Assembly (NCBI GenBank): GCA_047967505.1
Contig: CM106540.1
Length of the DNA: 64,000 bases
Reading direction: 5' to 3' (one strand)
From: Dipteris shenzhenensis
Taxonomy: Eukaryota; Polypodiophyta; Polypodiopsida; Gleicheniales
Below, piece after piece: positions 33,855 to 41,200 of the stretch. Numbering within the stretch: the first letter of the stretch is position 1; each line of letters begins with the position of its first letter. The translations under genes and the position numbers were made by a program. The notes under the pieces are model-generated. The model saw only the letters and a list, made by a program, of their open reading frames with translations. It did no database searches and had not been told where the DNA came from.

Positions 33855-36800
33855 GGACATCAAGGTGGATGAGGCAATGGAGGCATGAAATCGGTGATAG
33901 AGTGTTGTCGGCTGCTCACGGGTGCGGCCCTGTGACTTCTCCTAGTCATAGCTCTACCTCTAACAAGGGTCACAGTAACCCCAGTAACCCTTGTTGGCCG
34001 GGTTGACTCTAAACAGAGAGGGAATATCCCCAAGTGTAATCTACGCGTCAACCCTCGATTTGAGCTGTCCGGTCACTGGCTTTGGGTCATGATCATGTTG
34101 AGGCCTCGTCTCGTGGGGGTCCATGTGATTTGGCAGGAAGAACTCCGTGATAGAGCTCTGAGAGGGATCTGCCAAGGAAGAAGTCTGCTCCTGTCTCCGT
34201 GATCAAAGTATCCTCTCACGGTGCCTGACTACCTCATGGATGAAGCCCGCCAAACATCTCTGGTCTAGGTAGGAGAGGAATCGGGACAACACCCTAGAGC
34301 TATCTCTGAAGAGGCGGTAGAAACGCCCTCGGATCTCATAGTAAACAGGGCACCTGAAGATGAAGTGCTCCTATGTCTCAACCTCCTGCATGTCACATAA
34401 TGTGCATATGCCCTCTCCCTGGGTAGGCCCTCTGCTTTGCTGCTCTCGATACGAAGTCTATGTGAAGAGACTCGGAACTGCCCAATAGAGATCCTCAGTG
34501 AGTGGGGTAAGTGGATCTGCGTGTATCTTGGTGGGCCAATGAAACTCTCCTCTGTGATGTGCAAGCAGTGATCTCTGTAGAAGCTGAGCTTCACTGGGAG
34601 TTTGCTCAGTCCCAACTAGGTCCAGAATGTGTGTAGCTGTAAGAGATCCTCACGGATTACCTGGTTGACCTGGTGTGACAGGAGGGGAGAAAACGGAGCG
34701 TCCATATTGTACTGGAAGGGAGGGAGTCTATCCATGTGGAGCCCTAGTCGCTCAAACCATCTCTCTGTGCATGCATACCAACATCTCTAGTCCCCCTTGC
34801 CGAAAGTGCCATAGAGGAGGAAAATGCTAGCCAGGGTAGTCTGTTGCGCCGTGCCCAAAAGTGTAATCCCTGTACTCCCTGGCAGATACGTGATGACCTG
34901 AAATGCAGCATCTAGCTGTAATGGGGATGATCCGAACTCAGCCTGAATGGTCCCAGGTTTGTCTTGTGAGAAGTAGCATGCTGCGGTGTAGACGTTGGCA
35001 GTGAAAGTCTCCTGAGGTACATCCACATGTAATGGGCATGATCATCTCTGTCTATCAATAGGATGTATGGCTGTTAAGTGTAAGTATAATAAAACTGCCA
35101 TGGCCCCAATCTAGGTACTTTCCCTTCTCTAAGGGTGGAAGCCATGTGTACGCTTATGCCAGGGGTAGGCCCCTTTCTGGGCCCTAATGGATCTCTATGT
35201 AGATGATGAGGAACTTCCCTCAGAAGGTCTCAGCAACATTGCCTGGTGAGGACCATGATGTACAATCCTGCAAAGCAGTGAGAACTAAAGCATGGAATAC
35301 AAGCAGTCTGAAAATTTTAAAGCAGCAATAACTTCATGCAAGATCCGTTTGAGAAATGGCTTGATGGCACTGGGTCCACATATATACCAGCAAGCTGGTC
35401 GATTTTGGATGCCATATGGATGTGTTTTAGGTGACTTGTGTACGTTTTGCATTTGATGCCTGTTACAGTAAACAGCCCATAAACAAGCGTACCTATATGC
35501 TTTGATACATGCTTTACCGGCTGGAAAGAGTTCATAAGAAACTACTTGCAAGATGGGTTTGGGCTGTAAGGGAGAGAGAGTTCTAAACCACCACGATGGT
35601 TGGCTGTTTACCATGGTTGACCATTGACCCAAACTAGTGAGGTGTGGTTCCACAGGCCACCTTGAGATATTCGTTCACATAGGTGGAGTTGACTTCCAAG
35701 GTCGCCCACTTTGTCAAAGATGTTGGTTTTGCACCTACCTCAATCAGGAATCCTTTGGCAAAACAAACAGCAAACCCCCGTTTTCACACCCCCAAAAAAA
35801 AAGAATGAAGAAAAACACACCCACGCAACACAAAAAGGAAAAAAAAACTGCTCATCTTGTTCTCTTGCGGAGCCAAAAAGAATGATGAGAGTGATCCTAA
35901 AACTCTTCCCAGCTTCCTCTGAAGAAGAAAGACAGCCTTGTGCTAGGGTGGAGTGCAAAAAAATCCACGACTTACAAAGGTGAGACACCTGGAGATGCTG
36001 CAAAGATGCTACACATGACATCACAGTATCTTTATCTTGGACATATGAGAATTTCAAATTTGCAAAGGTCCATAAACATCATTGTGCTTTTGTAAGCCCT
36101 CATGAGAAAACAAAATTATAATAATCTATAGCTCATGTAATGTAATTCTAACTAGTATTCCTGCATTAGAACTCATCCTATTGGAGAGTTTTTCAACTTC
36201 ACAAAGGAGAAATTCCCAATTGCCATCATTAGTCATGGACATGGGATGAGTACGATCCATAATTATAAGTCTTCTTACAGGCTAGTTCCCGAATGAATCG
36301 ACGCTTAGTACTCTCCTCCACAGTTTTAGGGGTAAAGAAAGCCACTCAGCATAGATTTACAGATGCATAATGATGTGTATGGAACTCAGCAATCGCCTCT
36401 CCACTGCCTTAAGCTATGGCTGAGCAGAAGGGAGAGCATTTGATTCCACAAACAACCAAATTTGGATGTCTTACTATCCTTTTGTCTTTCTCTTTAGCCT
36501 GACCCTCCATCTGAGTCTCATTTGCTTGCTCTTTTGCTGAATGAGAGTGTCTGACTTCATGGTGTTTTTCAACATCTAATATTCATTGAATCCAGCTCTG
36601 CTTTAAGCTGCCTATGTTGTGCCTGAAGGTCAAGGGTCCACTCTTCTATCCTTTTATGTCTTCCCATCCTCTAAGCTTGCCACCTTGGCAATAAGGCCCA
36701 CATTTTCCTACTCTCAAAGTTGCATTTTCCTCTAGAGTGTGAAGTCTTTTGCATACTGCAGTCTTGGGGATGTTCAAAGTCATCAAGCATTTGATCTCAT

Positions 36801-38206
36801 GAGCAAGATAGTCAAATCTAAGTTATGTTATACCTATGTTAAAATCAAGGTGGAAGAGCAGGAATCCCGATGCTTTAAGGAATCAATAGGACGTGAATCG
36901 AAGGCTGAATACATGAAATGAAAAAATTGCTTCTCTTCGACTATTTAGATGCACGACAGGCTCTGTTCTTTCACTCATGTTTGTGAGAGCCTGTGTCCTT
37001 CGGATCCTTATATGCTAAGAGCGTAGAAGTATTTTTTGACTGTTCCGGGTTACCTCACTGTTTCAGTTTGGAAAAGGGTGTCAGTGCAGGTGCATATACC
37101 AGCTAATTTCACCTGTTAGTATGACAAATTGCCAGTAAAGGAAGATATTCCTCCCAATTCTTCATTTCTCATTTTCATTTGGCTATGGCTGGATTCCATT
37201 GTCAACTCAGGGAATGGGGGGTGTATACATGATCGTGACCCAGTTGAGCAACACGTTCTCAAGACATCTATATCTACCAACCAAGCAGTGTCATTTGACG
37301 ATGGTGAGAGAGATGCAACAAGTAGCAGACCATTGCAGAGAATCCAGGTAAGTAGTTGTCTATATTACAATGTCTCACTTTAGGGCTAGTTTCTGTGAGC
37401 ATGATACCCATGTCCTAGATCATGTCACTAAAATTATTATATGTCTTTTTCCATAGGGTTCACAGTTTGAAAGCATCCTAGAAATGTGACTCTATGGTTT
37501 TGTTTTGAGAGAAACGTGCTGCAGGAAAATTCTTTCCTTTAAACGCTTCCACTACTAATGTAACAGAAGACGTACCTATAAGAGTTAGAAGTGATGCTAG
37601 CCTATCATTGTCCCTTTTTTCCCCTTTTTAAAATTTATTCCTTATTATAATTTTATTTTATTCCCTATTATTATTTTAAAAGTTTATTCCCTATTATTAT
37701 TTGTTAAGTTTATTCCCTATTATTATTATATTTGTGATGATGGGCCAGTGTTCATTGACGACTATGTGTCTGACTTGTCTGTTCTGAACAACTAAGGAAC
37801 TCAGCAAACATGAATAAAGTATCCATTTGGGTTTAAGTGCAGCTTCTCTTTGATATTTTTCAGAAAGTAGCTAGAAATAAAGCCCGTCTTTGTGGATCAA
37901 AGAAAAAGTATAAGGCCTGCTGCGGTGCAGTGATGCACGAGTCCAGAACTGTTACAAGGTTAGCTGATCCCTGATAAAATGCACATTGAAGTATTTGCAG
38001 TGTACTTTCATTTTTAATCTGTTTTTCAAGAGATTGAATATGAGCAAAGAATTTATGTGAGCAAAGGAGTTGCATATGATTAATAATGTTATGTTTATTC
38101 CTGCAGCCCAAGGAAGGAAAATCTGCGAAGCTCGAAATCCATGTCAAAAGTTAAATCAGAAACAGTGCCAAAGGATTTGCTGGACATGGGCTATTTGTGT
38201 ATTTAA
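4906..38206 (+). CDS. OTU7: OTU-family deubiquitinase with SEC-C motif (OTU7 type), 11 exons
   Basis: This gene encodes a predicted cysteine protease that removes ubiquitin from proteins. Exons by eye: 4906-4965, 5208-5308, 5406-5481, 13335-13484, 13586-13647, 21383-21467, 21571-21681, 21831-21885, 37211-37347, 37864-37958, 38107-38206. They total 1,032 bases, stay in frame throughout and end at a TAA, giving 343 residues. All ten introns are GT-AG. The OTU domain spans about residues 35-165, with the DGNC box (Asp48, Cys51) and the GEHYNSV box (His157). A short UBA-like stretch lies at about 195-233 and the SEC-C motif at 284-300. Size and order match plant OTU7 proteins of about 375 residues. 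The SEC-C motif lacks its first cysteine. Exon 7 could start at 21559 instead. Only about 3 percent of the gene is coding. Confidence 0.9.
5840..7130 (-). mobile_element. LINE remnant, copy A (3' part of the RT ORF)
   Basis: On the minus strand the frame at 7180-6746 contains [35 protein letters not shown] and, in another frame, MDRLPPFQY. The same landmarks occur in copy B at 33.8-35.0 kb, so both belong to one family. The segment just beyond (about 6720-6600) corresponds to the Cys-His knuckle of copy B, but its first cysteine is changed and a frameshift follows. The 3' end at about 5890-5840 is a degenerate run of CTATCA-like trinucleotides, matching the trinucleotide tail of copy B. Multiple frameshifts show it is dead. 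The LINE call rests on the knuckle and the tail, because no RT catalytic core is visible here. Confidence 0.55.
7131..8389. other. Unassigned DNA, possible decayed LTR
   Basis: From 7330 to 7620 the sequence is rich in GTAC words, including a perfect 12-base palindrome, GTCCGTACGGAC, near 7388. From about 7620 to 8330 it has the look of an old LTR upstream of the decayed chromovirus: T- and G-rich DNA with AATAAA at 8109-8114. I found no primer binding site and no second copy, so the LTR idea is weak. Confidence 0.25.
8396..10386 (+). pseudogene. Chromovirus gag-protease remnant
   Basis: Gag fragments: a Gln/Met/Gly-rich N-terminal region (about 8500-9180), then the retrotransposon gag domain in pieces ([10 protein letters not shown]...[15 protein letters not shown], 9290-9400; [13 protein letters not shown] in another frame near 9540), and a zinc knuckle [14 protein letters not shown] at 9898-9939. 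From 9685 to 10386 one open frame runs from the end of gag through the knuckle into protease ([12 protein letters not shown] near 10110-10145), so gag and protease were fused in one frame in this lineage. Stops near 8415 and 9269 and several frameshifts make it a pseudogene. Confidence 0.85.
8947..8995. repeat. Perfect inverted repeat, 22-base arms
   Basis: The left arm starts CATTGCTATACATTGCC and the right arm ends GGCAATGTATAGCAATG. The 22-base arms are exactly complementary and are separated by the 5 bases AGGGA. The repeat lies inside the gag remnant and interrupts its reading frame. Confidence 0.95.
10590..11550 (+). pseudogene. Chromovirus RT-RNase H remnant
   Basis: The RT N-terminal half is readable at about 10600-11005 ([18 protein letters not shown], then [20 protein letters not shown] and [12 protein letters not shown]). 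One in-frame TAG lies at about 10723. At about 11006 the frame jumps from the AFRQ position to a point downstream of the catalytic Asp-Asp box, so the RT active site has been deleted. RNase H fragments follow ([14 protein letters not shown], 11310-11340; [21 protein letters not shown], 11468-11530), and then all similarity stops. Confidence 0.85.
11551..13334 (+). other. Intron 3 tail, unassigned
   Basis: The DNA is AT-rich with a short ATAT/TTTAT low-complexity patch at 12790-12890. I see no gene, repeat array or element signature. Confidence 0.5.
13335..13647 (+). CDS. OTU7: OTU7-like exons 4-5
   Basis: Exon 4 (13335-13484, 50 codons) encodes [20 protein letters not shown] and then [17 protein letters not shown], the conserved middle of the OTU fold. 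It ends at CGG|GTACAT. Exon 5 (13586-13647) encodes CPRWHILNF...CIHL and ends in phase 2 at TT|GTAAGT. An ORF in another frame covers exon 5 but does not match the family. The exon 5 acceptor is GGACAG at 13580-13585. Confidence 0.9.
14159..15023. repeat. Direct-repeat pair flanking a CT-repeat core
   Basis: Two imperfect copies of a sequence of about 140-160 bases lie at 14159-14320 and 14880-15023. Both begin TGTTGGG, contain a GTAGACAT word and GGCTTAATAGTCCCACA (GGACTTAATAGTCCCACA in the first), and end near CCA. Such a pair could be short LTRs of a miniature retrotransposon, but I see no primer binding site and no matching target duplication. Confidence 0.55.
14551..14598. repeat. CT microsatellite
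   Basis: A nearly uninterrupted run of CT dinucleotides between the two copies of the direct-repeat pair. Confidence 0.95.
17340..18200. repeat. Foldback tandem array (TCTACAACCATTTT family)
   Basis: A degenerate array of units that alternate between a TGGTTGTAGAC arm and its complement TCTACAACCATTTT, separated by CCCAA...TTGGGG cores. The clearest units are at 17901-17950 (two 25-base arms, two mismatches, no loop) and 18043-18094 (perfect 22-base arms, 8-base loop). Weaker units lie near 17554-17595, 17664-17713 and 17988-18027. Many ORFs across this region are low-complexity artefacts. Confidence 0.85.
18669..19216 (-). pseudogene. Ty3/gypsy RNase H fragment
   Basis: On the minus strand the frames read [40 protein letters not shown] and, lower down, [12 protein letters not shown]...ADALSR. 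These are the hallmarks of the RT-RNase H junction and RNase H of Ty3/gypsy elements. At least one frameshift and several stops separate the pieces. No integrase follows. The lineage differs from the chromoviruses elsewhere in the window. Confidence 0.8.
19217..19560 (+). pseudogene. Ty3/gypsy RT N-terminal fragment
   Basis: On the plus strand, in broken frames: [22 protein letters not shown], then [19 protein letters not shown] and LLRSID. This is the N-terminal third of a Ty3/gypsy RT. It lies directly against the minus-strand RNase H fragment, so the two halves of one kind of polyprotein are in opposite orientation. Confidence 0.75.
19641..20227. repeat. Direct-repeat pair, about 500 bases apart
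   Basis: The two copies (19641-19709 and 20142-20227) share GTGAGATTGAAACT, ATGTTGTGTT, GGGATTGTTCCT and GGATTCATCTAGGTATAT, with a 17-base insertion in the second. No coding sequence lies between them. Confidence 0.7.
20290..21312 (-). pseudogene. LINE reverse transcriptase fragment
   Basis: The minus-strand frame at 21312-21073 contains [14 protein letters not shown] and the catalytic [12 protein letters not shown] box of non-LTR RT. It continues in broken frames with KTKVMVIGS and [16 protein letters not shown], the usual block after the active site. Stops and frameshifts are frequent. The lineage differs from the L1-type elements at 41-58 kb. It is a 5'-truncated, decayed copy in intron 5. 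Confidence 0.8.
21322..21350. repeat. GA microsatellite
   Basis: About fourteen GA units ending about 30 bases before the exon 6 acceptor. It may affect the polypyrimidine tract of that acceptor. Confidence 0.95.
21383..21885 (+). CDS. OTU7: OTU7-like exons 6-8 (catalytic His, UBA-like part)
   Basis: Exon 6 (21383-21467) completes the split Leu codon and encodes [20 protein letters not shown], with catalytic His157. Exon 7 (21571-21681) encodes a Lys-rich linker and ...[22 protein letters not shown]. Exon 8 (21831-21885) encodes [18 protein letters not shown] and ends in phase 1 (AATG|GTAAAG). In known OTU7 proteins this position holds a short UBA-like helix bundle, and the similarity here is weak. 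Exon 7 is the least certain: an acceptor at 21558 would also keep the frame and add four residues. Confidence 0.8.
22540..24500 (-). pseudogene. LINE endonuclease-RT fragment
   Basis: The best evidence is the minus frame at 23269-22994, which has the early RT block of LINEs: [16 protein letters not shown], then [13 protein letters not shown] and [12 protein letters not shown]. Below it, in broken frames, [16 protein letters not shown] and [10 protein letters not shown] match the next RT block. The frames upstream (24496-23700) are in the right place for endonuclease, but I cannot name motifs there. The copy is inactivated by many stops. Confidence 0.7.
25146..25150. repeat. Target-site duplication, left copy (AGAAG)
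   Basis: AGAAG directly before the 5' LTR is repeated at 32477-32481 directly after the 3' LTR. This is the 5-bp duplication expected of Ty3/gypsy integration. Confidence 0.9.
25229..25484 (+). repeat. Chain of tetraloop-type hairpins in the LTR U3
   Basis: About ten short palindromes in a row: 25229-25243 (degenerate), 25267-25280 (TTGAC-TACG-GTCAA), 25285-25302 (loop TCTA), 25307-25320 (CTGAC-TGCG-GTCAG), 25325-25342 (TGTTGAC-TTCG-GTCAACA), 25346-25361 (loop ATGC), 25364-25381 (GGTTAAC-CCCG-GTTAACC), 25390-25403 (CCAAC-TCCG-GTTGG), 25430-25444 (loop CCTTA) and 25469-25484 (GTTGAC-TCCG-GTCAAC). Stem sequences differ while the C(YNCG)G loop recurs. Confidence 0.9.
25490..25525 (+). promoter_or_regulatory. 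TATA-like promoter stretch of the LTR
   Basis: An alternating AT run including TATATATATTTATTTG lies about 400 bases before the LTR polyadenylation signal. That is a plausible core promoter position. No initiator was identified. Confidence 0.4.
25924..25929 (+). promoter_or_regulatory. LTR polyadenylation signal AATAAA
   Basis: A canonical hexamer in sense orientation with the host gene; the 3' LTR copy is at 32309-32314. Both lie in intron 8 and could end host transcripts early. Confidence 0.6.
26093..26105 (+). other. Primer binding site (tRNA-iMet type)
   Basis: TGGTATCAGAGCC begins two bases after the 5' LTR. This is the standard plant LTR-retrotransposon site complementary to the 3' end of initiator methionine tRNA. 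Confidence 0.92.
26590..26775 (+). repeat. Palindrome-rich leader (CTGGTT/AACCAG words)
   Basis: Between the primer binding site and gag, CTGGTT-type words alternate with their complements and form several short hairpins. Examples are 26605-26621 (CTGGTT-AGTTG-AACCAG) and AGTAACCAG...CTGGTTACT at 26742-26770 (9-base arms). A run of about 19 A bases follows at 26779. Confidence 0.7.
27172..28455 (+). CDS. Chromovirus Gag with RS-like domain and zinc knuckle
   Basis: 427 residues, the structural capsid and nucleocapsid protein that packages element RNA. I chose the ATG at 27172 ([11 protein letters not shown]); the frame is open a little further upstream but without a better start. Residues 76-143 are an Arg/Ser/Lys-rich domain with repeated [21 protein letters not shown] and a run of serines. 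The retrotransposon gag domain covers about 150-310 ([40 protein letters not shown]). A CCHC knuckle [14 protein letters not shown] lies at 387-400. The frame ends at a TGA just after a run of seven G bases at 28440-28446. In the older copy in intron 3 the same junction is open into protease, so the stop probably reflects a slipped G run. Confidence 0.92.
   Translation: MDQSPIQWDSQDRDVHPRQRNVPQTQQEFEQMVRTRIQELENLKRDPRAQHLFPAEAMPNPVYDVPMLEAHSRVQSKRERSHRSHRRRSHSKKRSRRHHRSPSPSPSTSSSTSVSSSSLSDKPSRKRRKHEKSGKRKSSKATREFKEGGKSVKFMTYNGQYGHTDKALQFIRQFDAAFGTEKFSESSKLRMVNLHLTATASAWWSALTTDGSAPRKWKGFKKAFYQQFMPKQFRDHVLQDWDSLHMDAGDTVDGYNQKFWDAYLQVAPFKKISKGTQMRKYRAGLTPRIQAVVNALGAKNIQDLMHSASVASLVPLQDPSTVPSLHAGRADKKKTDFQKSEKKESPKAEKKGFQPQKPRGTQFSKTYKGKSLFTPEQIAEFRRDGKCFRCGKEGHVAAQCPEKPSTSKGKEAEKPRGLQKPMAGGNS
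28440..31150 (+). pseudogene. Chromovirus Pol: protease, RT, RNase H, truncated integrase
   Basis: This frame lies one base off the gag frame. Protease has [11 protein letters not shown] (28541 onward). A single TAG at 29084-29086 separates protease from RT. RT has [32 protein letters not shown] and the catalytic FFDDILVFS (Asp-Asp at 29570-29575). RNase H begins at [15 protein letters not shown] and includes [19 protein letters not shown] and [11 protein letters not shown]. Integrase shows the His-His-Cys-Cys finger ([10 protein letters not shown]...CLTCQK) and two catalytic Asp (TMDFIFDLP and VSDRDPRM). Right after FHPETDGQ, near 31052, the sequence jumps to the integrase C-terminus in another frame, so the catalytic Glu and roughly a hundred residues are missing. 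Frame and order are typical of Ty3/gypsy chromoviruses. Confidence 0.93.
31056..31531 (+). pseudogene. Integrase C-terminus and chromodomain
   Basis: After the deletion the integrase C-terminal domain continues in a different frame ([16 protein letters not shown], then [15 protein letters not shown]). It runs into a glutamate stretch of GAA codons at 31273-31292. The chromodomain follows in yet another frame (31310-31531): [37 protein letters not shown], ending at TAG 31529-31531. The pattern of aromatic residues fits a chromodomain, which in this group guides integration to chromatin. A one-base slip in the GAA run is the likely cause of the frame change. Confidence 0.88.
31531..31543 (+). 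other. Polypurine tract
   Basis: GAAGCCGAGGGGA directly precedes the TGTCACC start of the 3' LTR, as expected for the plus-strand primer of an LTR retrotransposon. Confidence 0.8.
31544..32476 (+). repeat. 3' LTR of the young chromovirus
   Basis: 933 bases. Compared by eye with the 5' LTR, I find two substitutions (C to T in the third clear hairpin, C to T near 31919) and a net 8-base loss around 31863 that removes the last hairpin. The remainder appears identical. AATAAA is at 32309-32314. Confidence 0.95.
32477..32481. repeat. Target-site duplication, right copy (AGAAG)
   Basis: It matches AGAAG at 25146-25150. Confidence 0.9.
32632..32668. repeat. GA microsatellite
   Basis: About eighteen GA units shortly after the chromovirus insertion. 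Confidence 0.95.
32669..33800. other. Unassigned GC-rich segment, possible minus-strand LTR
   Basis: The DNA is relatively GC-rich with a perfect 11-base-arm hairpin at 33119-33144. Read on the minus strand, CTATAAAAGG at about 33084-33093 resembles a TATA box. A 214-codon minus ORF spans this promoter-like site and has a biased composition, so I do not call it a gene. An LTR of an unknown element is possible; no second copy is in the window. Confidence 0.25.
33119..33144. repeat. Perfect inverted repeat, 11-base arms
   Basis: GACCAGTCTGG and CCAGACTGGTC are separated by CTGA. Confidence 0.95.
33800..35040 (-). mobile_element. LINE remnant, copy B, with trinucleotide tail
   Basis: On the minus strand the frames read [15 protein letters not shown] (34820-34780), MDRLPPFQY (near 34730), [13 protein letters not shown] and [14 protein letters not shown] (34600-34450). 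A knuckle follows with the cysteine pair ICTLCDMQE and, after one in-frame [20 protein letters not shown] (34410-34315). The Cys-x2-Cys...His...Cys pattern followed by a decaying C-terminus is typical of the end of a LINE ORF2. The 3' end is a GAT/ATC trinucleotide run. Copy A in intron 3 shares all these landmarks. The copy is 5'-truncated and has several frame breaks. Confidence 0.65.
33827..33854. repeat. CAT/ATG trinucleotide microsatellite
   Basis: About nine CAT units. On the minus strand it is the (ATG)n tail at the 3' end of LINE copy B. Confidence 0.95.
35041..37200 (+). other. Intron 8 tail, unassigned
   Basis: No gene or element signature is recognisable. An A-rich patch lies at 35793-35850. 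Confidence 0.45.
37211..38206 (+). CDS. OTU7: OTU7-like exons 9-11 (SEC-C motif and stop)
   Basis: Exon 9 (37211-37347) encodes an acidic linker ending RPLQRIQ at CAG|GTAAGT. Exon 10 (37864-37958) encodes [20 protein letters not shown] and then [11 protein letters not shown], the SEC-C motif, ending in phase 2 at AG|GTTAGC. Exon 11 (38107-38206) completes a Ser codon and encodes [20 protein letters not shown] and a short tail ending YLCI-stop (TAA 38204-38206). Other plant proteins have Cys-Pro-Cys-Gly at the start of this motif; here it is Arg-Leu-Cys-Gly (Arg287, codon 37885-37887), so one expected metal ligand is missing while the other three are kept. Confidence 0.9.
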
Positions 38207-41200
38207 ACTAGAAGTGGCTTGTATCCATGTTATTGGATGCAATTTTCATGTCGAAGATGCTTATATGTGATCAGTGCACAAGTACAGTGATGTATGATTC
38301 AATGGGCACATGCAAATTGAGACACTTCTAATTATGATGCAATATTCCAGTAAACACATTCTCTGGAATTCAAGCAGTTGTATTGGCCAAGTTGTGGATG
38401 CCTTGCCCTGTACATCAGGGGCTGATTGCAGACAACCAATACAATCAACAGGCATGACTTACGGGCATTCCATGCTGTTGAATCCTGTCCAGCCACTTAG
38501 AAGGGTGTGATTTGTAGAGGGCAAAATGTGTCGAATCTGTCTGCCACCAATATGGAGTCCTCTTTGTAAATAATGTTATATGGTAAAGTATTGTACTCTA
38601 AGGGAAGGCGTAATGGATTGCTCCTCTTTTGAAGTTCTGTGATGACAATTTTCATTAGCAAAGTAGTTTCAGTTTTGCTCAAGAACCATCGAGTGATCTA
38701 TAATTTTGCATGAGCATGTTGGACAGCCAGTGAACCTGCTAGGACACGCTACAAAATCATGAGTCTTTGAGTCTTTGTGTCTTAGGTGAGGACTCCTCGA
38801 TCATGGTAGGATCTCAAGTCTTAGGTGAGGACTCCTTGATCAATCCCATGAGATAGCTCTTGCTTTCTTTGTGTGCCAGAGCCTCAATGTCAGTGATCTG
38901 ATTGAAATTTCATGATAGTTTTTCACCAGTGTATTTCTTTGGGGCGAAATTTCACAAATTTGGCAAAATTTTTGGCACCCTAAAGGATTTTTTGGTGAAA
39001 ATATGGCTCCAAAACAGAAAAATGTCTCCAAAAGTAAAATGCAATTTTTATAGCTATTTTTTGACAAGTCGTCAAAAATAGGCATAAGTAGATGGAAAAT
39101 AGTTATCCAAAATATATGTGGGTTGTCACCACTTGTTTTGACATTTTCCAAGTAGGGGCCTTGAAAAAAGAGACTTGTTTTGCCTGCATGTTATTTGGAT
39201 TTTGATTGTAACCCGCAAAACTTTCGTGCAACTTACGTAATATATGCATCATTCCCATAACCAATTTGGGAGACTCAATAGCTTGCATATTTGTATTTAC
39301 TTGAGACTTACATGATAGAAGCAGTTTTTGTTTGCATGTGAGCAAATGTTTCCAGTCATTGATATATAAGATCTACTGTGCTTTGAAGGATATAGATCCA
39401 TGAGAGATGGGATTAATGAATGTGTAATTGAATGTAGAAGGGTGAGTGTAGGCTACTCCATGCGTGAATAATCAATCTTCGATAGCATATCAGTAAGGCA
39501 TAACCATTCAATACTAAGAAGATTCACTTTTTGAAAATTGCATCAATTCTTGGGATCCAAAATTGTCTAATATTCTCTTATTTTTGGAAGCTTATGTACT
39601 TTTTCAAATCAAAGTACATAAAAAAACAAGGAAAAGCAATGCATAAAATCACCAGGGATACATTACTAGCTTGATTCAAACTTCCTAATTTGAGAAAGAA
39701 GGCATTAAGAAGTCCAGAATCACAAGAAGCTAGAAAAAGCTAAGCATTTGTTCTAGCAATTTGCAACGTCTTCATGCCAACTAATGGCAAGGATGAAAAG
39801 GCATAATATCACCAAGAATCCATAAGAGTCCCATTATATGACTATATTTTCTAGCTTTAGAAACTTGATATTATGTTTTGAGTGCGAATTCTTGCTCTAA
39901 GGCCTTGGTTGTTTGTAAGTTTGGTTGGCACTCGTGATTGATGATAGGTGCACTTTTTATTGTAAATGCTCATTGTATTCATCTTATAGATATTTAGTGC
40001 TCTCAAGCTTGTTCAAGCTTAGTGTTCATTGGTCATTTTCCCTCTTTGTTTTTCTTATTCTTGGTGTCAAACTCGCACTCTATGGTAGTCTCAATAGACC
40101 ACTAGGGTTCGATTAGAAAGTGATAGCTCCCTCTTTGGGTTATTGATGGCGGCATTTAGCCTCCATGGGATTCTCTTGAGATTTATCTTCATGGCCATTT
40201 CTCCGTGCCAGTGCTTTGAATCACCTTCTCAAAGTTGTTCTTTGGATCCCCATTGTATGTGCAATGTAGGTCTAGATCTTTGTTCCAATTGAACTAAAGC
40301 TCAGGTGCATTGGATTTCTCTTGCCATAGAATACTATATTTGTTGTGATCATACTTCTCTTGCAAATGCCATTGCTTAGTGCGAGCTGACATAGAGGAGG
40401 TGATGCTGGTAGTTTTATACGGTGGAAAGGCTACCAACTTCCATAGTAATAGAGCATCAAAGTTTAGAAATTGTCGTCATGGAGACTCACATCAAGTGCT
40501 TAATTGTGCATTGATCCCACACTTTGAAAAGAATCACACTTTCACAATCACTATACTTACACTTGGCTTTCACTTAAGAACTTTTAGATTGCTCACTTTT
40601 AAAGGAACATGAGATTAAATACACTATTTTACTTTGTAACACTTTTAGAAGTATCCACATGGTGTTGAAAGAATGTGCTTAATATTTTGTCGCGTTTCCA
40701 TTCTTTAGAATGAACATGCTACCCTACTTCAAACAAGTTCCTATGATATGAATGAGCACTTTGGAACCGCTTATTAGAATGGATAAATGTGATGGTTGGA
40801 TTTCTTGACTAAACGGTGTCATTGTATAGTCATATGCACTACATGGGGGAGTATTGCCACCACGAGCCACCAAGAAGCTTGCTTGAATCTGTTGGAGTCA
40901 ATCAATGGATGAAGAAGATGATGATATGTGTGCGCGCGTGCATGCGCACACGCACATGCACGTGTGTGAGTGTACATGTGTGAGTGCTTAGACAAACAAA
41001 AGGTACTATTAAACATGGCTTTGTAATACAAGACATAATTTCTTAATATACTTAGAAAATCTAGGTCCAAATTTTGCTCTCTTTGGAGGCAGAAGGGAAG
41101 AATGACTTGCTAAAGCTATGTTAATACTAAAGAGTATAATACCCAAAGCTATGTTATTGCTAAAAGAAATTATTATAAATTTGAATTAAATACTACCTAC

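Larger units (their letters stand above)
21886..37210 (+). other. Intron 8 of the OTU7-like gene (15.3 kb)
   Basis: The GTAAAG donor and CTCAG acceptor join a phase-1 Gly codon (G|GG). A long pyrimidine tract precedes the acceptor at 37148-37210. The intron contains a minus LINE fragment (22.5-24.5 kb), the young chromovirus (25.15-32.48 kb) and a minus LINE fragment (33.8-35.0 kb). I see nothing definite in 24540-25145 or 35040-37200. Confidence 0.8.
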
